64,000 bases of DNA, taken from positions 3,668,585-3,732,584 of the forward strand of contig JACDQD010000002.1 of assembly GCA_019843655.1 (NCBI GenBank), in the 5' to 3' direction. Source of the DNA: Lethocerus indicus (lineage: Eukaryota; Arthropoda; Insecta; Hemiptera; Belostomatidae). Of this stretch, positions 26,705 to 39,232 are shown piece after piece. The position numbers and the translations under genes are program-made. The notes under the pieces were generated by a model, which made no database searches, was not told the DNA's origin, and was given only the letters and a program-made list of their open reading frames with translations. Positions within the stretch are counted from its first letter, which is position 1. Each line of letters begins with the position of its first letter.

Positions 26705-29060
26705 TAATAAGATAAGTAATAAGAATCTAAAAACGGCAGTTAGCAGTGGGATATGTTAATTACACATAACTGAAGAATGGGCTAGAAATAAGCTAACTAA
26801 ATGAATGAATATACAATAAAATCCTTAGAAGAGATGGACACTTTCACAATACTTTATATTGGTTGAAACTTTTTTCAATAACTGTTGAACATTTTAGAAA
26901 TTTCAATAATTTTGGATTTTTCACGAACTAAAACCGGAGATGATATTCCACGTTGCCATGTCTATGTTACGAGGTTTTGTCTGAGGTTTTACTGTATTTA
27001 TAATCTGGGGCCCTTCGGCGTCACGTGATCAGAGAGGGTGGGACCGGTTTCGGTCGGAAAATTTACTGGCCCGTTATATTTTTCTGAAACATAGATAAAA
27101 TAAAAAAAAAACCTCCTGTAAATATTACGAAAGGCCAGAAATGTTGGCGCTATGTGAATATTGTACGGGAATAGCCTGTTAACAAGCAAAACGGAACACT
27201 TTAACCTTTCTCGAAAATGCTCCGCCCCTATAAGAGACGGGTGATTTATTTCTCCCCTTTCTTGGAATGAGACTCGCGTGTTTTTTTGTCGCAGAATTAA
27301 ACGAGCCGGCGTCTTGATTCGCCCCAGATATATATATATATATTTCCCATTGTACGATATTCATTTTTATTGCTTCGCTGAGAGGTGTTATTTATTGCAT
27401 AACTTGTGGGGAACGGTTAGGCTATTATTTGGCGAAACTCGTGACTGTTGATATTTTTCTTAAACGGACGGACAATGTAATCTGTCGTAAAGCATTCAGA
27501 AAATACGACAAACCGCGAATGGATTTCAGTAATAAGCACGTTCTGATGCTAATCGAGAAATTGTTTCAAGAAATTTTCAACCATTTTTCACGAAATAAGA
27601 CGTAAAGAAAATTATTAGACTGTTATTTAATAAAGACAGACTATTCGGTTTGATTTCTTGACCAAGGTGCTTTGTAATGATACCTTGGCATACGGGGGAA
27701 TTTACGGTTGCGTGAAACTATTTGAAATTGAATATCGATCGGCCCATTTATGGATACCTCCCTTTAAAATTGTTATTCCGCGATTAAATTGAAACGCTAA
27801 TAGCGGCTTATAAAAATCAGCTACGCCAACAATGGTGCGATCAAAATGGACGATAGAAAGCATGTTGGGCGCTGCACAAACTGCCGGCTCTGTACCAACT
27901 TTGTTTTACGTCAATTTTGCGAAACTCTGATAAATTTCAAAACGACACGCGATCCTCGTGTTCTCTTCGTTTCTCCCCGGCCGAAAAAATATTATTGACA
28001 TTTTTTTTTTTTTGAAAATATTTAAAAAAACTAATTTTTCTCGACCTTGTAATGAAACAATTCTTCAAGTTGAATATTATTGCGAGCAAAGTTAATTTCA
28101 TCCGTCGGTTGGATTTGGGCCATTAACAAGCCATCGAAAAGTCAATAAACCGTCCGTGTAAAAAGCGGGCCCCCCCCCGTTAATCGACCGCGAGCCGATG
28201 GATTTTAAATTGTTTAATAAACGAAGCTGTTTCCACCATATTTTTTTTTAATTAGCGCCCGGCAAGTAATGGAATATACATTTGGGCCGTGTCCGTTTAC
28301 GGAAAGCTAGTTAAATAGAATTTAAGCGAGCAGGGAAACACTTTCAAAGAAAAATTTGAAAAATCGTTCATCGCCATCGTTCTCATTAAGAACTGGATAC
28401 AAAATAAGCCCCTTAACTCAAAACGTGCACTAAGTGCACTTTTCCAAACACAAGCGAATGAAATCAGAAAGTAGTTAAATCATATTCCAAACTTTAAACT
28501 GACAAACAGTTAGGGTTTGTCGACAAATTACACCTTATTCTACAAAAGTAGGGGGTCTTATGCAAAACGATTCGCATTATGCATTCAAATTCGTTTTCGA
28601 ATCGACTGATTAAACGTTGAAAAATGACAATTGATAAGTTTTCTGCAAAATGGGACACCGTTTACTGTTTAAATTATATCTGTGTCAAACTGATCTCAGT
28701 CGGAGCGGCAAAATAATGAAATGATTAGCGGTTGTTAATAAGCCGCCTGTGTTTATTAAAATTATTCTCTCATCCAATTTCTGTCTTTATTCTCGGTTAA
28801 GTTTATTCAACAATATCATCTCTGTTAAATACCAACTGACTACGGAGTCGCTCACCGGCTATAATCTGTAAATTGCAAACTCCGAACCAAACCGCATTTC
28901 AGTGTAAATTTCAGTCTATTTACACAATGTTCTTAATGTAAATCACAGCAGTTATTAACCGCTTTGCCGTGTTGACAATTCGTTAAGATCTGGAACGTCT
29001 TCATAGTGCTTGTTTGTTGTATACTAATCTACAGACTGTTTGTGACAATCAGAGACATAC

Positions 29061-29062
<2 letters not shown>

Positions 29063-29099
<37 letters not shown>
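29063..29099. repeat. (TA)n microsatellite
   Basis: About 18 TA units in AT-rich non-coding DNA. Confidence 0.95.
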
Positions 29100-29101
<2 letters not shown>

Positions 29102-30112
29102 AATATAGACTATTTGGTGTACTGCGGAGCCAAATGTAAATTTAAAATAGTAAATTGTTCATCGAGATAATTTTCAGTCATCTCTAGCTTGATTCATACT
29201 GTGGTAGACTTCTCGTAATCGTCACTAGCATTTCGAGTAAGGTGTAGAATGTAGACTGCCGATGCAGCGAGAACTATAGACAGATAGTGAAAAATAGCAA
29301 CAAAACGTTGCTGAACATTCTTACAAAATGTGGTTTTTAATCATTTGAGACTTTCATGAATAATATACGACATATAACCAGGGCATATATCCTAGACTTC
29401 GGGAAGTGCGGCCGTTTCAAGTCCCTTTTTTGAGCGCGAAAACCGTATTTGTTGGTTTTGACGGGCTCGATTTAAATCTAAACGGACCGGTGTTGGGGTC
29501 GGCCCCCCGAAATTGGTTTTCTGATGAAAGGGCGTCGATTCATATCGATTCATATTGTTCGTCACCAAGTTTCCAAATTACGGCCCAACTTTGTATCAAA
29601 GACGGCCGCCGCCGCCGCCACTAAACTACCGCCCGATTCTTGTCATACCGCCCACTTCCTAGTAATTAGAACTCTCACGTATCGATTTACTGTCTACCTC
29701 GCTAATCCAAATGCAAGCACTATTGTACAGGTGAACCTCTTCTGATGTATCATTCCTTGAGAGAATAGGGGATAACATGTGCCATACTGTGCCAATAGCG
29801 GAATGAGACGTGTCATTATGAATGTACGGCCTAATACACTAAACAAACATCGAATCGTTTGTACGTGAGAGGGCGTAAAACGTTTGGGAATTCTCGCAAT
29901 GAGCTCGGGAAGGAAACTCACGTTTTATATGCAAAAGAACGGCAACGAAATGTTCCATTTGTAAACAACCGCCGCAGGTCAATATCCACTAATAACGATG
30001 GAAAAGATAAAATTGTCAATAATTGTTCATAATTTGGATTCATAATTGTCCAACTGATTTTAATGTAAAATAATTGCGCCTGATAAATAAGATCATCCGG
30101 AGCGTCAAAGGG

Positions 30113-30200
30113 TGAACTTAATTTGTGGTGAGCACGGCGCCAATACAAACCCGCAACACTTTCCTGTCGTACGTTAAAGTATCTAGCCCCTTTTCAGTCA
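30113..30200 (+). repeat. Dispersed ~90-bp repeat, copy 2
   Basis: Partner of 33831-33920, with the block cggcgccaatacaaacccgc and the tctagccccttt segment. Copies differ at roughly one base in four, so they are old. Confidence 0.6.
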
Positions 30201-31360
30201 CATCGTGTGACGCTTGTCCATTGTAGACCAGTGATTTATGATAATGATTCCGTTTTTTTTTAAATTGATTCGACTGCCTGCTAATAAACAAAATTATGTT
30301 ATGACTTTTACAATCTTTGACCCTTAACATTATTTTCTCGAGTCTTATGTGCGTGTCCCCTACGTCATTAATTTCAGATTAATATCAAGGTTATATACGA
30401 CTGCTCAAAGAGTACCGCCCCAGTTCCAACTTGGGTTCGGTCGCAAGATCTGTCAAACTCTCTAAAAGCTCCATTCGTCCATTTTAAATGTATAAAAAAA
30501 GTTTCCGCGTCACACTGAAAATGTTCGTTTTCTGTTCCAGTCTCCGGCCCTTCTCGCATTTACATATTCGATTCTTGTCCCGGATTTCGGTTTAAATAAT
30601 TTGGCTTCAATTCTCCGAACTAGAACAGGCTCCCCCACCCACCCACCCCCACCAGCTCTTTATTCGCCCCCTTTTTTTGCGCTGTCACTCCTCCTTTTGT
30701 TTGAACCGGAGCTTTTTTTTTTTTTCTGTTATACTCGGATGATTTGTGACGCCAAGGTAGAAAGCACAACTCTCCCGCTGTCTTTCTCTTTTTTACGGCT
30801 CGACACTTTTCGACTATCCGGCGATTACAATTGCGAAAATTCTATTTTGCATTAATCTATTTCAGGTAATAAATTTTCTATACCCACACCGCCTCGTACA
30901 AATAAAATCTCCCTCGCCAATTTACGTTTCATTATCGCGTATTAATTTAATAATTTTAATATCTTTTCTGGGAAATATATTATGGTAAATTCGTGTGTTC
31001 AACAAATATTTCGGTGTTTTTTTTAATAAAGTTGCGACTTTTGTGAGGCGTTAAAACATGTAAAACTGGCCGGTCTGTGCAAATAAACGCCCGTAAACGG
31101 TATTACTAATTAATAATTACATAACAATAATATAATTATTGGTAGCATAAATGGCAGGCTCCCTTGATTCTACACTGTGCAGTGTTCCCTGAAAGTAGGA
31201 ATTGGGAGGATTTCCCGGCTGATAGATCTGGTCGAGTTGTCTGGTGGTGTTGTGTATGTATACGCCGATTCCGATGCTTTTGCAACTTGTGTAGGATCTC
31301 CCTTCGGAATTACAAACAGGTTCGGTGTTGAGATCCTCCCGCACTCGTTACAAACTTGTT

Positions 31361-31406
31361 CCTCCCTCCCTCCCTCTCTCTCTCTCCCTCTCTTTCTCTC
31401 TATCTT
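31361..31406. repeat. (CCCT)n/(CT)n compound microsatellite
   Basis: Begins as cctccctccctccctc and grades into CT repeats with interruptions. Confidence 0.9.
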
Positions 31407-32750
31407 TCCGTACGCTTGGGAAACAAAAATCCCGTAGGGAAAAATTCAACATCCCACGAATGGATCTCCTACCCTCACCTGTACCCGATACGCCCAGTAG
31501 GGTGTAAGGGTGTTTTCAGAGCTACTGTCGTTAAAAATATACGTTCTTAAAACAACTAATAGTAGACGATACTGTCGTTAAGTGTGTTTATCGGACCGTT
31601 AATATATCTCTGCTTTTTATTTTTAATGACAAACCCTTTTAACATCAGTTAATTAAAACTTGGTTAGGTGAGTATGGAAAAAGTAAATGAAATGTAGATT
31701 GAAAATAAGTGTTCACCGCTGGAAAGGACAGATTCTCGTGTGTGTTCAGTTGTAATATTCTTAATTTCATCCAGGCGTCACCTATTTTTCTGGTCGGGGC
31801 TCATTCAGCCCTTCTGTCGCTTCCCCCCTTTCCGCTGTATTTTTCCATCGGTTCCGTTTTATTAATTGCGTGTCGTACCGCGTTTCTCTCTCTCTCTTTC
31901 ATTAACGAAGTGCACGGGCAATTTCGTGTCCGCCATTTTGTCCGTTTACACTAATCTCGGTTTGCGCTCGCCGGCCGGTAATTTATTCGTGTATAATTGT
32001 ACCGGTCGTTCTGCCGGAATTAGTTCCGCGCCCTTAATATCGGAAAAATAATCACGTATAAATGTGTGAACAATTTCGTAATTATTTTTAGACGGGCGTG
32101 TTGATACGATACGACGGAAAGTAATCGCGTCCCGCCCCGTTCGGCTAATGCGGTGCGGCTAATTCCAACTTTTCAGAATTTAAAAAAAAAAAAACCGAGA
32201 GCTGTCGCCCTAAAAGAAGAACTGAGTAATTAGCGCGCGACTGTGACCGTGTTGTCGGGGCTGTGACGGTCATTTCTGATCTTTGCCCGTGCGGTATGCC
32301 GAGCACGCAATCAACCCTCGGCCGCCCTAATTTCCACCCACTACCTACCCCGCACCCCGGACACGACCTTTCTGCTTTTAAACGCGAGATTTCTCCCCTG
32401 TCCGCCAGTTCACCGTCCACACGGATTAAGCCGTAGCCGGTTTCTGTTCTCGGCCCCGTATCCAAGACAGCGAGGCTTTGCGACTCATCTATTTCAGCAT
32501 TGTAACGCAATCGTTGAACTTACTCGGTAACGAGGAAAAATGTCTCTGAGAATATTCGCGGGGAGATGACGACGCGATGAACATGAAATGTATTAATTTT
32601 TAATTTTAAAGAACCAGTCGCTGGAAATAAAGAAGAAAATCTGACCGGAAATAGTCGACACATTTTCCACCCCCTACCGTTGGCTGGTAGTATGTATGAC
32701 TATGGTCACTACGAACTCCCTCCCCCAATCGATAATTTGAATCTTGTATT

Positions 32751-32786
32751 CTTGATCGGTTTCGGCTTCTCGCCCTCCATAGTAGC
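32751..32786 (-). ncRNA. Hammerhead-ribozyme-like motif, copy C (decayed)
   Basis: Minus strand: GCTA, CTATGGA in place of the CTGANGA box, stem II GGC-gagaa-GCC intact, GAAA, ACCGAT (palindrome broken by one change), ATC triplet. Stem I is no longer complementary (AAG follows). Recognised by alignment to copies A and D. Confidence 0.35.
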
Positions 32787-33612
32787 ATTCCGTCGATAAA
32801 TTAGCCGTCGACTGCATTGCTACTGTCGAGCACATCCGTCGTCCACCCAACTGGTATCTTAGATAGACGATTTTTTAAAAAATATCATTACGAACCCGGG
32901 ACCAGAAGTCGAGTGATTTATTATGTCGTTATGTGCGATTGAGTTTCTACTCGGCCGTAAATATTGTAAGACGAACGAGCATTGTCATATCCCGCGTTCA
33001 TGTTCTTATACGAGCGAATAAAGTATAAAAATATTACCACCCCCACAAAATAAATTTTTTGAATAGCCGCCACTGTCTATCCCTTTTGAGATAACTCCCA
33101 GGAGATGAAACGGTAATGAAGCCGGCGTAAAATTAAACCTCGATTCTGTATACTGGCGGAATTAGATTAGTTTTGTACGGTGGTGACCGCTTTAAATAAT
33201 AATAGGTACGGGGACTGATCGACAGGAGGAGAATTGAATTAGGATAGTGGGCCCCGGGTATCTAAGGTGGGGCGTAGCTGGAGGCGTCAGGTGTCCGTCC
33301 CGCCTGTTTGTTGGTTCTCGACACCGAAAAGCACTCTCAGCCCGCTATTGATGCCTTCACAACCCTTCTCCGATTTACCCCCCAACGCCCCATTCAACGG
33401 TCAACCCCCCACTTCACTACAATAGGGCACCGTCTACAAATTAAATTTCCAATCGTTAAAAGCTTTTCGACTTCCGGCTGTACCGCATCCCTGTAATTTA
33501 TGACAGCCGGCAGATTGCCGGTCTGTTAGAATTCAGAAAAAGCGGGATATTAGTGACAAGTCGATAACAGCGGGCGTTTTATTGATTCGATTATTGACGA
33601 CGTTTTGCGATG

Positions 33613-33638
33613 AATTCGAATTTTCAATTGAAGGAAAA
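33613..33638 (+). repeat. Exact 26-bp shared sequence, copy 2
   Basis: Same 26 bases as 12684-12709. Nothing around it identifies a larger element. Confidence 0.6.
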
Positions 33639-33830
33639 AATATCTTCGCTTGGCGGAAGGCCGACTCTGGTTCGAATAACAATGGCGAACTCTTAAGAAA
33701 TTCATTAGAAATATAGCGACACTGTATTCACACTAATTACATAGTATCTACTCAATTATCTATTAAATGGTATTTGTTCATTGCATACCAGTTGTCTATC
33801 CTGTTACCTGTCATCTGACAGTGCTCGAAT

Positions 33831-33920
33831 TGAACTCGGTTTAATTGGCAAATACGGCGCTAATACTAAACCCGCAACACACATCCGTCTTGCGTTACAG
33901 TATCAAGCCCCTTTGCTGTC
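33831..33920 (+). repeat. Dispersed ~90-bp repeat, copy 1
   Basis: Aligns with 30113-30200: shared blocks tgaact, acggcgc(t/c)aatac, aaacccgcaacac, tatc(a/t)agcccctttt-like, in the same order and orientation with small gaps. No coding content. Probably part of an old transposable element; it lies about 230 bp upstream of hammerhead-like copy A, so both may belong to one element. Confidence 0.6.
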
Positions 33921-34148
33921 GGCTGCTATGGCTGGTCCTAAGACTGCACTGTTGTTCTTGGGGCATACGGTAAAAGTAAAATAATAAATCCCTCCCAACT
34001 CAAATAAGACAAACAATATCGCCAAAAACACAATAACAAGACACATATATATACGCACGACAAACAGACAACCACCACACTATAAGTGACTGTGACAGTG
34101 CAGTGAGGATGCCCAAAAAACATCCAAAGTGTCAAACTGAATAACACC

Positions 34149-34185
34149 GCTACTGAATATGGCGACCAGCCGAAACCGGTCTAGC
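34149..34185 (+). ncRNA. Hammerhead-ribozyme-like motif, best copy (A)
   Basis: Reads in order: stem I 5' strand GCTA (34149-34152), CTGA box (34153-34156), ATAT, stem II GGC-gacca-GCC (34161-34171), GAAA (34172-34175), self-complementary ACCGGT (34175-34180), cleavage triplet GTC (34179-34181), stem I 3' strand TAGC (34182-34185). GCTA and TAGC pair perfectly. Compared with the hammerhead core CUGANGA...GAAA...UH, G8 is replaced and an extra T precedes stem II, so activity is doubtful. A palindromic stem III is typical of minimal hammerheads acting as dimers in Penelope-like elements and retrozymes. Confidence 0.5.
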
Positions 34186-34317
34186 AAAAGACCAAACCAG
34201 GGAGAGGAGACGAAATTTACGGTATTCCAAGCCCTCGCAGACCAAAAAACAGGTATTCAAACTGTATACATAAAAACCTTCGTACGTGTTCCTGTCAGGT
34301 GAACGATCCTGAAACGT

Positions 34318-34746
34318 TCAGCTGACCTTTCTAATTAACGCAGGCGGAAGGAATGTTTGGAGGGCAATGAGAGTAAACGTCAGAAAACGTGCTGAATTTA
34401 GATGAAACGATGAGAGGCTGGAAAGTTTGAAGTGAGTAGGTAGCGGGTCGCGAGATTTGTAAATATTTGTACGGCCAAAATAAACGCGGGACCGGAAAGG
34501 TGCGACTAAGTGATCGAGGCTGAAGATGTTTCGATTGCCGCGTTGAATCGGAGCGAAGAGCTCGTTGTTGAATTCGCTCTTACGGAATGAAATTATCTCG
34601 AAAGGCGCCCTATGAAATATCTTATTCCGAAATATCGTAACGTAGACACAAAGGCCGTATGCTAAAACGTGAACGTGGGTTAAAAGGCAACGTGGTAAAT
34701 GATTGTAAAATACTTTTGACTGTGCTGATGTTTCTCTTATAATCAC
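34318..34746 (-). pseudogene. Possible non-LTR reverse-transcriptase C-terminal relic
   Basis: An open minus-strand frame of 142 codons contains FRSRVYFGRTNIYKSRDPL, reminiscent of the R-T-N-Y-x-x-x-x-D-P-L block found near the end of some LINE reverse transcriptases. After this block the expected pattern is not clear in any one frame. Length alone is not evidence, since chance frames of similar size occur elsewhere in the window. It lies about 130 bp beyond the best hammerhead-like motif (34149-34185). Weak call. Confidence 0.22.
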
Positions 34747-37700
34747 CTGACAGTTTGACCTCCTTGAGTCAACATAAGAAGAAGTTTATTTTTAAGTTAA
34801 TTCGTGCGCAGGTTTAATATTCAAAATGAAAAATTAATTTTATGTAATATGGGTGTAAAAGAAAAAAGAAAACCAATATTCCAGACGTTTATTTGGATCG
34901 TGTCCCTTCTCTTGGGACGGTTGAAAAGCTGCTTGGTGTATTTCGAAATTGTGCCTTCCACGATTGATACTGATTCATCACCGATTTAGTAAATAATAAT
35001 CCGGAGAGATTGCCGATTGGAGGCCGAATGTTGACAGTTCGGCCGCATTTCGCCCAACTCAATGTTGGAATCCAAAGCAGAACTAAATAATTTGAACGGC
35101 AAAAAATTTGATTCCCTGGAAGAACTCACAAACTGCCTCGCGACTACCTTCGAAGGGAAACCGAGCAGTTTCTACAAAAAAGAAGGAATTAAAAAACTTT
35201 GGGGAAGTTATACGGAATGATTGAGAGTATATTATTGATTGATAAATACTATTTCTCAGTGTATTTAAGTTGGTTCCAAATAGTTTACCGACTTTTTCAA
35301 TCGCCGAATAGATAAGGATATTACAAGAAGTCTACTTGATTGGGTCACTGCAATCATTTCCCGTTGAAACCATAATCAAGAAATTTTTATATTAAAATTT
35401 TGTCCTTCCCTATACATTTTTCCTGTCAAGTTAAGTGACATAACATTAAAATGTTTGGGAGGTCAGAGGTGCCCTAGACATTCCTAACATCTTTCCTATT
35501 AGAAATGCTGAGCTATTGAATCGATACAGAATATTAAAGTAATTATACTTTCGTTGAAAAACTTTTTTTACACATTAAAAACAACCCTAGTAGCCGTCAG
35601 GTTGCCAATAATGGTTTGACGGGGACGGAGGGATATTGCGCGATTCATTTGAAAACTGTCGGTGGGCATTAATCACACTGCCGGATATGAGTTCCAACAT
35701 CGAACCTCAACCTCATCATAAACAGAAATCTACGCATAAACACGCGGATCAATATCAAAATTTGACCCGCCGTGGGTTTTACAGTACTTTCAGCGCAGGA
35801 AAAGTAATATATGCGGCCCAATATCGCGGCGTCATGGGATAAAAGCCAGCGGAATTCGTACCGGGATTAACTGCGATTAATTTTTTTTTTTTATTTTCAG
35901 GTAGGATCGATCTGACTTTTCGTGGTTTGAGTCGCTGAAAATTTATTTCCGCTTCCGACCGAGGGGAAAAGCTATTGAGCATTGCCGAGAATTTCGTTTT
36001 TTTTCTGTCTCCTTGTGCTGCAAATAATCGTTTAACTTGTTTCGTGCCCCGCTTCTATACAGTCCGCTCTGAAGGTTAGCGGTTAGTGAAATATCAACCG
36101 ACCCCCCAACAGTATATCTCGCGATATACAAAAGTATTAATTTGTCTGAAATACTCCGAAGAATATACAGTTTCGTCACAGCTATAAAACGAAATACGGC
36201 CAGGAGGAGGAACTTTAAATCTTATAGTCTTGTATAGCCGAAGCTTTAAAACTTCTGAATACATTAATCTTCAACATAGTTTTCCTCCTCTATCATCATA
36301 AACATTAAAATTGTAGAGTTTCCCGCAACGTTGTTTTCTTCCTAGAGAATATTCTGATCGTGTTAATACTATGTAGTAAATATTCTAGAATGTATACACT
36401 AGGTTTGTCCCCTTGTTCGCTGAAAATAGTAATTATTATTTTTTTTTATTATACAGCTTGTATATAAGAAACGGTGGGAGCAGCGTTAATTAATTGCTGT
36501 TACTAGTGCATCATAGTTTAATAACTCCTATTAAACTTCCGTCGTATATTGTGATGATGAGGGCCATTAATTAACAAAACTCTCCCGACTGATGTATACC
36601 GGCGGTCGTCACGGCCATAAAATGTATACTGGCCCTCATAAATTATTAGATTTCCTATGTCGGAACAATTTCTGTATTGGTTTCACGTATACAACCCCAA
36701 TGTAAATAGGAGCCGGTCGGGTATTAGAAACTGCAGTAAGCCTTATTCAATACAGAATAAATCAATTTCGCTGATTTATTGATGAAAAAAGGGGCCTCGT
36801 CGAATTTCGAACCCGCGTTCAGGTTCAATGTACCTCAACTGGCCCGTAATAGGTTGTTATGTTAACTATCAAATTCGATTTTCAAATAGATAATTTTTTG
36901 GAAATTGTTTCAGGGGCAATAGGTTTAATTTAAATTGATTTAATTGTTTGTCAGCACATCTCGTTTTCTAGCGTCTAGGTGGGGAGAAATTCCCATCAAC
37001 ATTTCCATCAATTGGCGCCATTGATTGTACACACGTTGTTCCTAATATTGTACCTGATGTTGGCTGGGGCAATCGAATCAGATTTGAAACTCCTCGCTGT
37101 GACAAATTGGGAGGGCAATTTGACAACTTGTGCAATTAATATTCTCCGATATGATTATGGGCGATATTGGCCGAACCTCGCGTGCCTTAGCCCAGTCACG
37201 CCTGTCTTCATCAATAACCGGACCACCCCCGCCCCGCCCCATACGAGCCGAAACCGCCGTAAAATGCTAATTGAAATATTATACATATCACGAGATCGGC
37301 AATTAATTTCTAAATATCCGATACGATCAAACGGGGCGAGACTGGTTTCGTTGTGGCACGCGATAATTTTTTTCTATAACACGTCCAGTACAAACAGAAG
37401 AATCAAATTTAATGCCTAATATTGGCAAAGATAGAATTTCTAATTACCAACAGTAACAGTAATTAAATAATGTGCAATATTACCGACCTGTGCAATTTCC
37501 TTCCAATTGGTGGAGATACATTATTTAAAAAAATGTATTTACATTTAATAGGTGATCCGAAATACCTGGTTTGTATGTAGAAATGACAATTACCGTAATA
37601 ATTGAAGAGTTAAAAATTATGTATTAAACATTTAACGCCGAGAGGAAAAACCCGAACTGAACCCAAATCGCGAAGGGCTAACTTATTTTATTAGAACTTA

Positions 37701-38644
37701 CCCCATTGACTTGCAAAAATGTTAAAGTAATTTGGTACATGAAAATTTAATGGAGTTGGACAAATTATTCGAAAACTTCCGACGACCTTAAACTAACCTT
37801 CGTAGTTCACCGCCAAGCGGCCGAATTCGTAGGAGTGTTGCCGATAAACCGATAGGTTCTTATTTTTTAAATTAGTCAAGACTTTTTGTTGGCATCGGTA
37901 TCAATTTTTCCCCATTTTCTAAAATTGGAATAATTACGCGGAAGTAAGGTAAAATACAGCCTGTATCCGGCAAGTTCATGAAATAAGCATTCTGTTGGCC
38001 GTCGATTTAAACCTTTGGTATATGCCGAATGGTTCCTAATTGTTAATTTGGGGATTAAAAAAAAATCTTTATTTTTAGACTTCTATGGGAGAACAAATGA
38101 AGTGGATCAATTGTTGTCATAAATTGCCACATACATTTCGTATGAATATTCGTGCGTTCGACCGATAATTGGCAATTGTGAGCTCGCTTAGGAGCGGGGT
38201 AGACAATAAGTATGAGCGATGGGGCTGGATAAGAATGGATGGGGCGAATTTGTGTCGCGACGTGATAATTTGGGTCGTTTAGTTAGCAGCAGGTCGGTCT
38301 GGCGGCGTATTCGTTAAGGGTTGCTTTTCAGGCGGCTGTATGTTCTCGGTTCACCCTCTATCCGGGGGCTTGTTCTGCGCAGAGCTGATAGATTGCACCT
38401 GGGCAGGTTTGTCTCTCGGCGGTAGGGAGCCATTGTTTCCGGCTCTTATGGCGCCTCGCCCAGTACGCTTTCCCTTTTACCGACTGTGACGGATTTCCTC
38501 CTGGCCTACGTCGTTCCGCCTCCGAGGAAGGGAAACTCGGAAGAAACATACTCAAAGCGTAGCGGCGGTCAGAGATGACGAGACGGGAAAATTGAATACG
38601 CGGCCTTTTTTTAGGCCCAAGGGCCGAGGGCCCTTCGTCGTCAG
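34747..38644. other. Non-coding DNA, no gene seen
   Basis: The 146-codon frame at 36979-37419 has no ATG start and no domain. A splice-acceptor-like tttattttcag at 35890-35900 is followed by stops in all frames within about 40 bases. Confidence 0.55.
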
Positions 38645-38647
38645 GAA

Positions 38648-38996
38648 TTCGTAACCATCCTTAATGCTCCCCCCGGTATGTTTCTAACCGAACAATCCAT
38701 AATGACCTCAAAATACCGACAGTCGAAGAAGTCGCAAAATCACGCTTCCCTAAATTCCATTCCCGCCTCTCTCCACATCCAAATCCACTCGTTCAGTCCC
38801 TTTCCTCTTCTACCCATCCATTATCTTAAACGCCACCGGCCCAGAGACTTTCTGTAGGCCTCGGATACAGGTCAAAAGTACCATCACTGGACGGCGTCTT
38901 TATCGAGCGAAACAAGTCAAACTAGCCAAACAAACCGCCATTGTACCTATAACTAGTATTTAGTTGATTGTACAATAAATAAAGGGGGAAAAAAAA
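38648..38996 (+). mobile_element. 5'-truncated copy of the same Jockey-type LINE family (3' end only)
   Basis: Plus-strand copy of the LINE at 58831-59404. It shares closely matching blocks such as accatccttaatgctcccc-like sequence near 38654 and ctaaccgaacaatccataat near 38685, the end of the reverse-transcriptase ORF, and the 3' untranslated tail up to ttgattgtacaataaataaa and a short A-rich end near 38990. It is more truncated (about 350 bp) and lacks about 14 bases near 38823 that the other copy has, so the ORF is broken. A 9-bp direct repeat gaattcgta flanks it at 38645-38653 and 38997-39005, consistent with target-primed insertion. Six of those bases also match the other copy's own sequence, so the 5' junction sits in microhomology. 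Confidence 0.85.
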
Positions 38997-39011
38997 GAAT
39001 TCGTAGAAATA

Positions 39012-39232
39012 TTGGGTTGGCAACTAAATAATTGCGGATACTTCTCATCTTTGGTTGTGTGCACTCACCCTCATGTCGTGCATTTTTTGGTACGCACGAC
39101 GAATAGTTGGCGTGTAATAAACATTTCAGAATACTCAGAATATAGGTTTGAAGATGTAAACACGCGTAAAAATACAAATAACGCCATCTCCATCTAGCGA
39201 CGAAATCCGCAATGACTTAGTTGCCGACGCAA
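39012..39232 (+). mobile_element. Mariner-derived miniature element (irritans-like ends)
   Basis: A 221-bp non-coding unit bounded by TA dinucleotides (39010-39011 and 39233-39234), the target site of mariner/Tc1 elements. The left end reads ttgggttggcaactaaataa followed by ttgcgga; the right end is its imperfect inverse, tccgcaatgacttagttgcc followed by gacgcaa. These termini match the terminal inverted repeats known for irritans/cecropia-type mariners. The inside has no transposase frame; the stretch gccatctccatctag near the right end recalls the sub-terminal part of mariner elements. I read it as a MITE mobilised in trans. It lies only 6 bp past the LINE target-site duplication. Confidence 0.85.

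Larger units (their letters stand above)
21998..30112. other. Non-coding DNA, no gene seen
   Basis: Holds three (TA)n arrays, a shorter one at 27329-27343, poly-A near 24460, poly-T near 28002, and an isolated match to the hammerhead 3' half (gaccggtttcg at 27042-27052). The 154-codon frame at 24451 starts inside poly-A and has no family resemblance. Confidence 0.55.
30201..33830. other. Non-coding DNA, no gene seen
   Basis: Contains the compound CT array (31361), hammerhead-like copy C (32751) and the second 26-bp repeat (33613). A 121-codon minus-strand frame at 32145-32510 has no recognisable motif. Confidence 0.5.

Noticed and set aside
27042..27052. Match to CGAAACCGGTC on the minus strand
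   Set aside because: No CTGA box, stem II or stem I around it, so too short to count as a family copy.
32145..32510. 121-codon minus-strand frame
   Set aside because: GC-rich patch without stops; ends in a poly-Phe stretch from an A-run; no family resemblance.
36979..37419. 146-codon plus-strand frame
   Set aside because: Opens at a GTG, no ATG until later, no domain, composition like the surrounding non-coding DNA.
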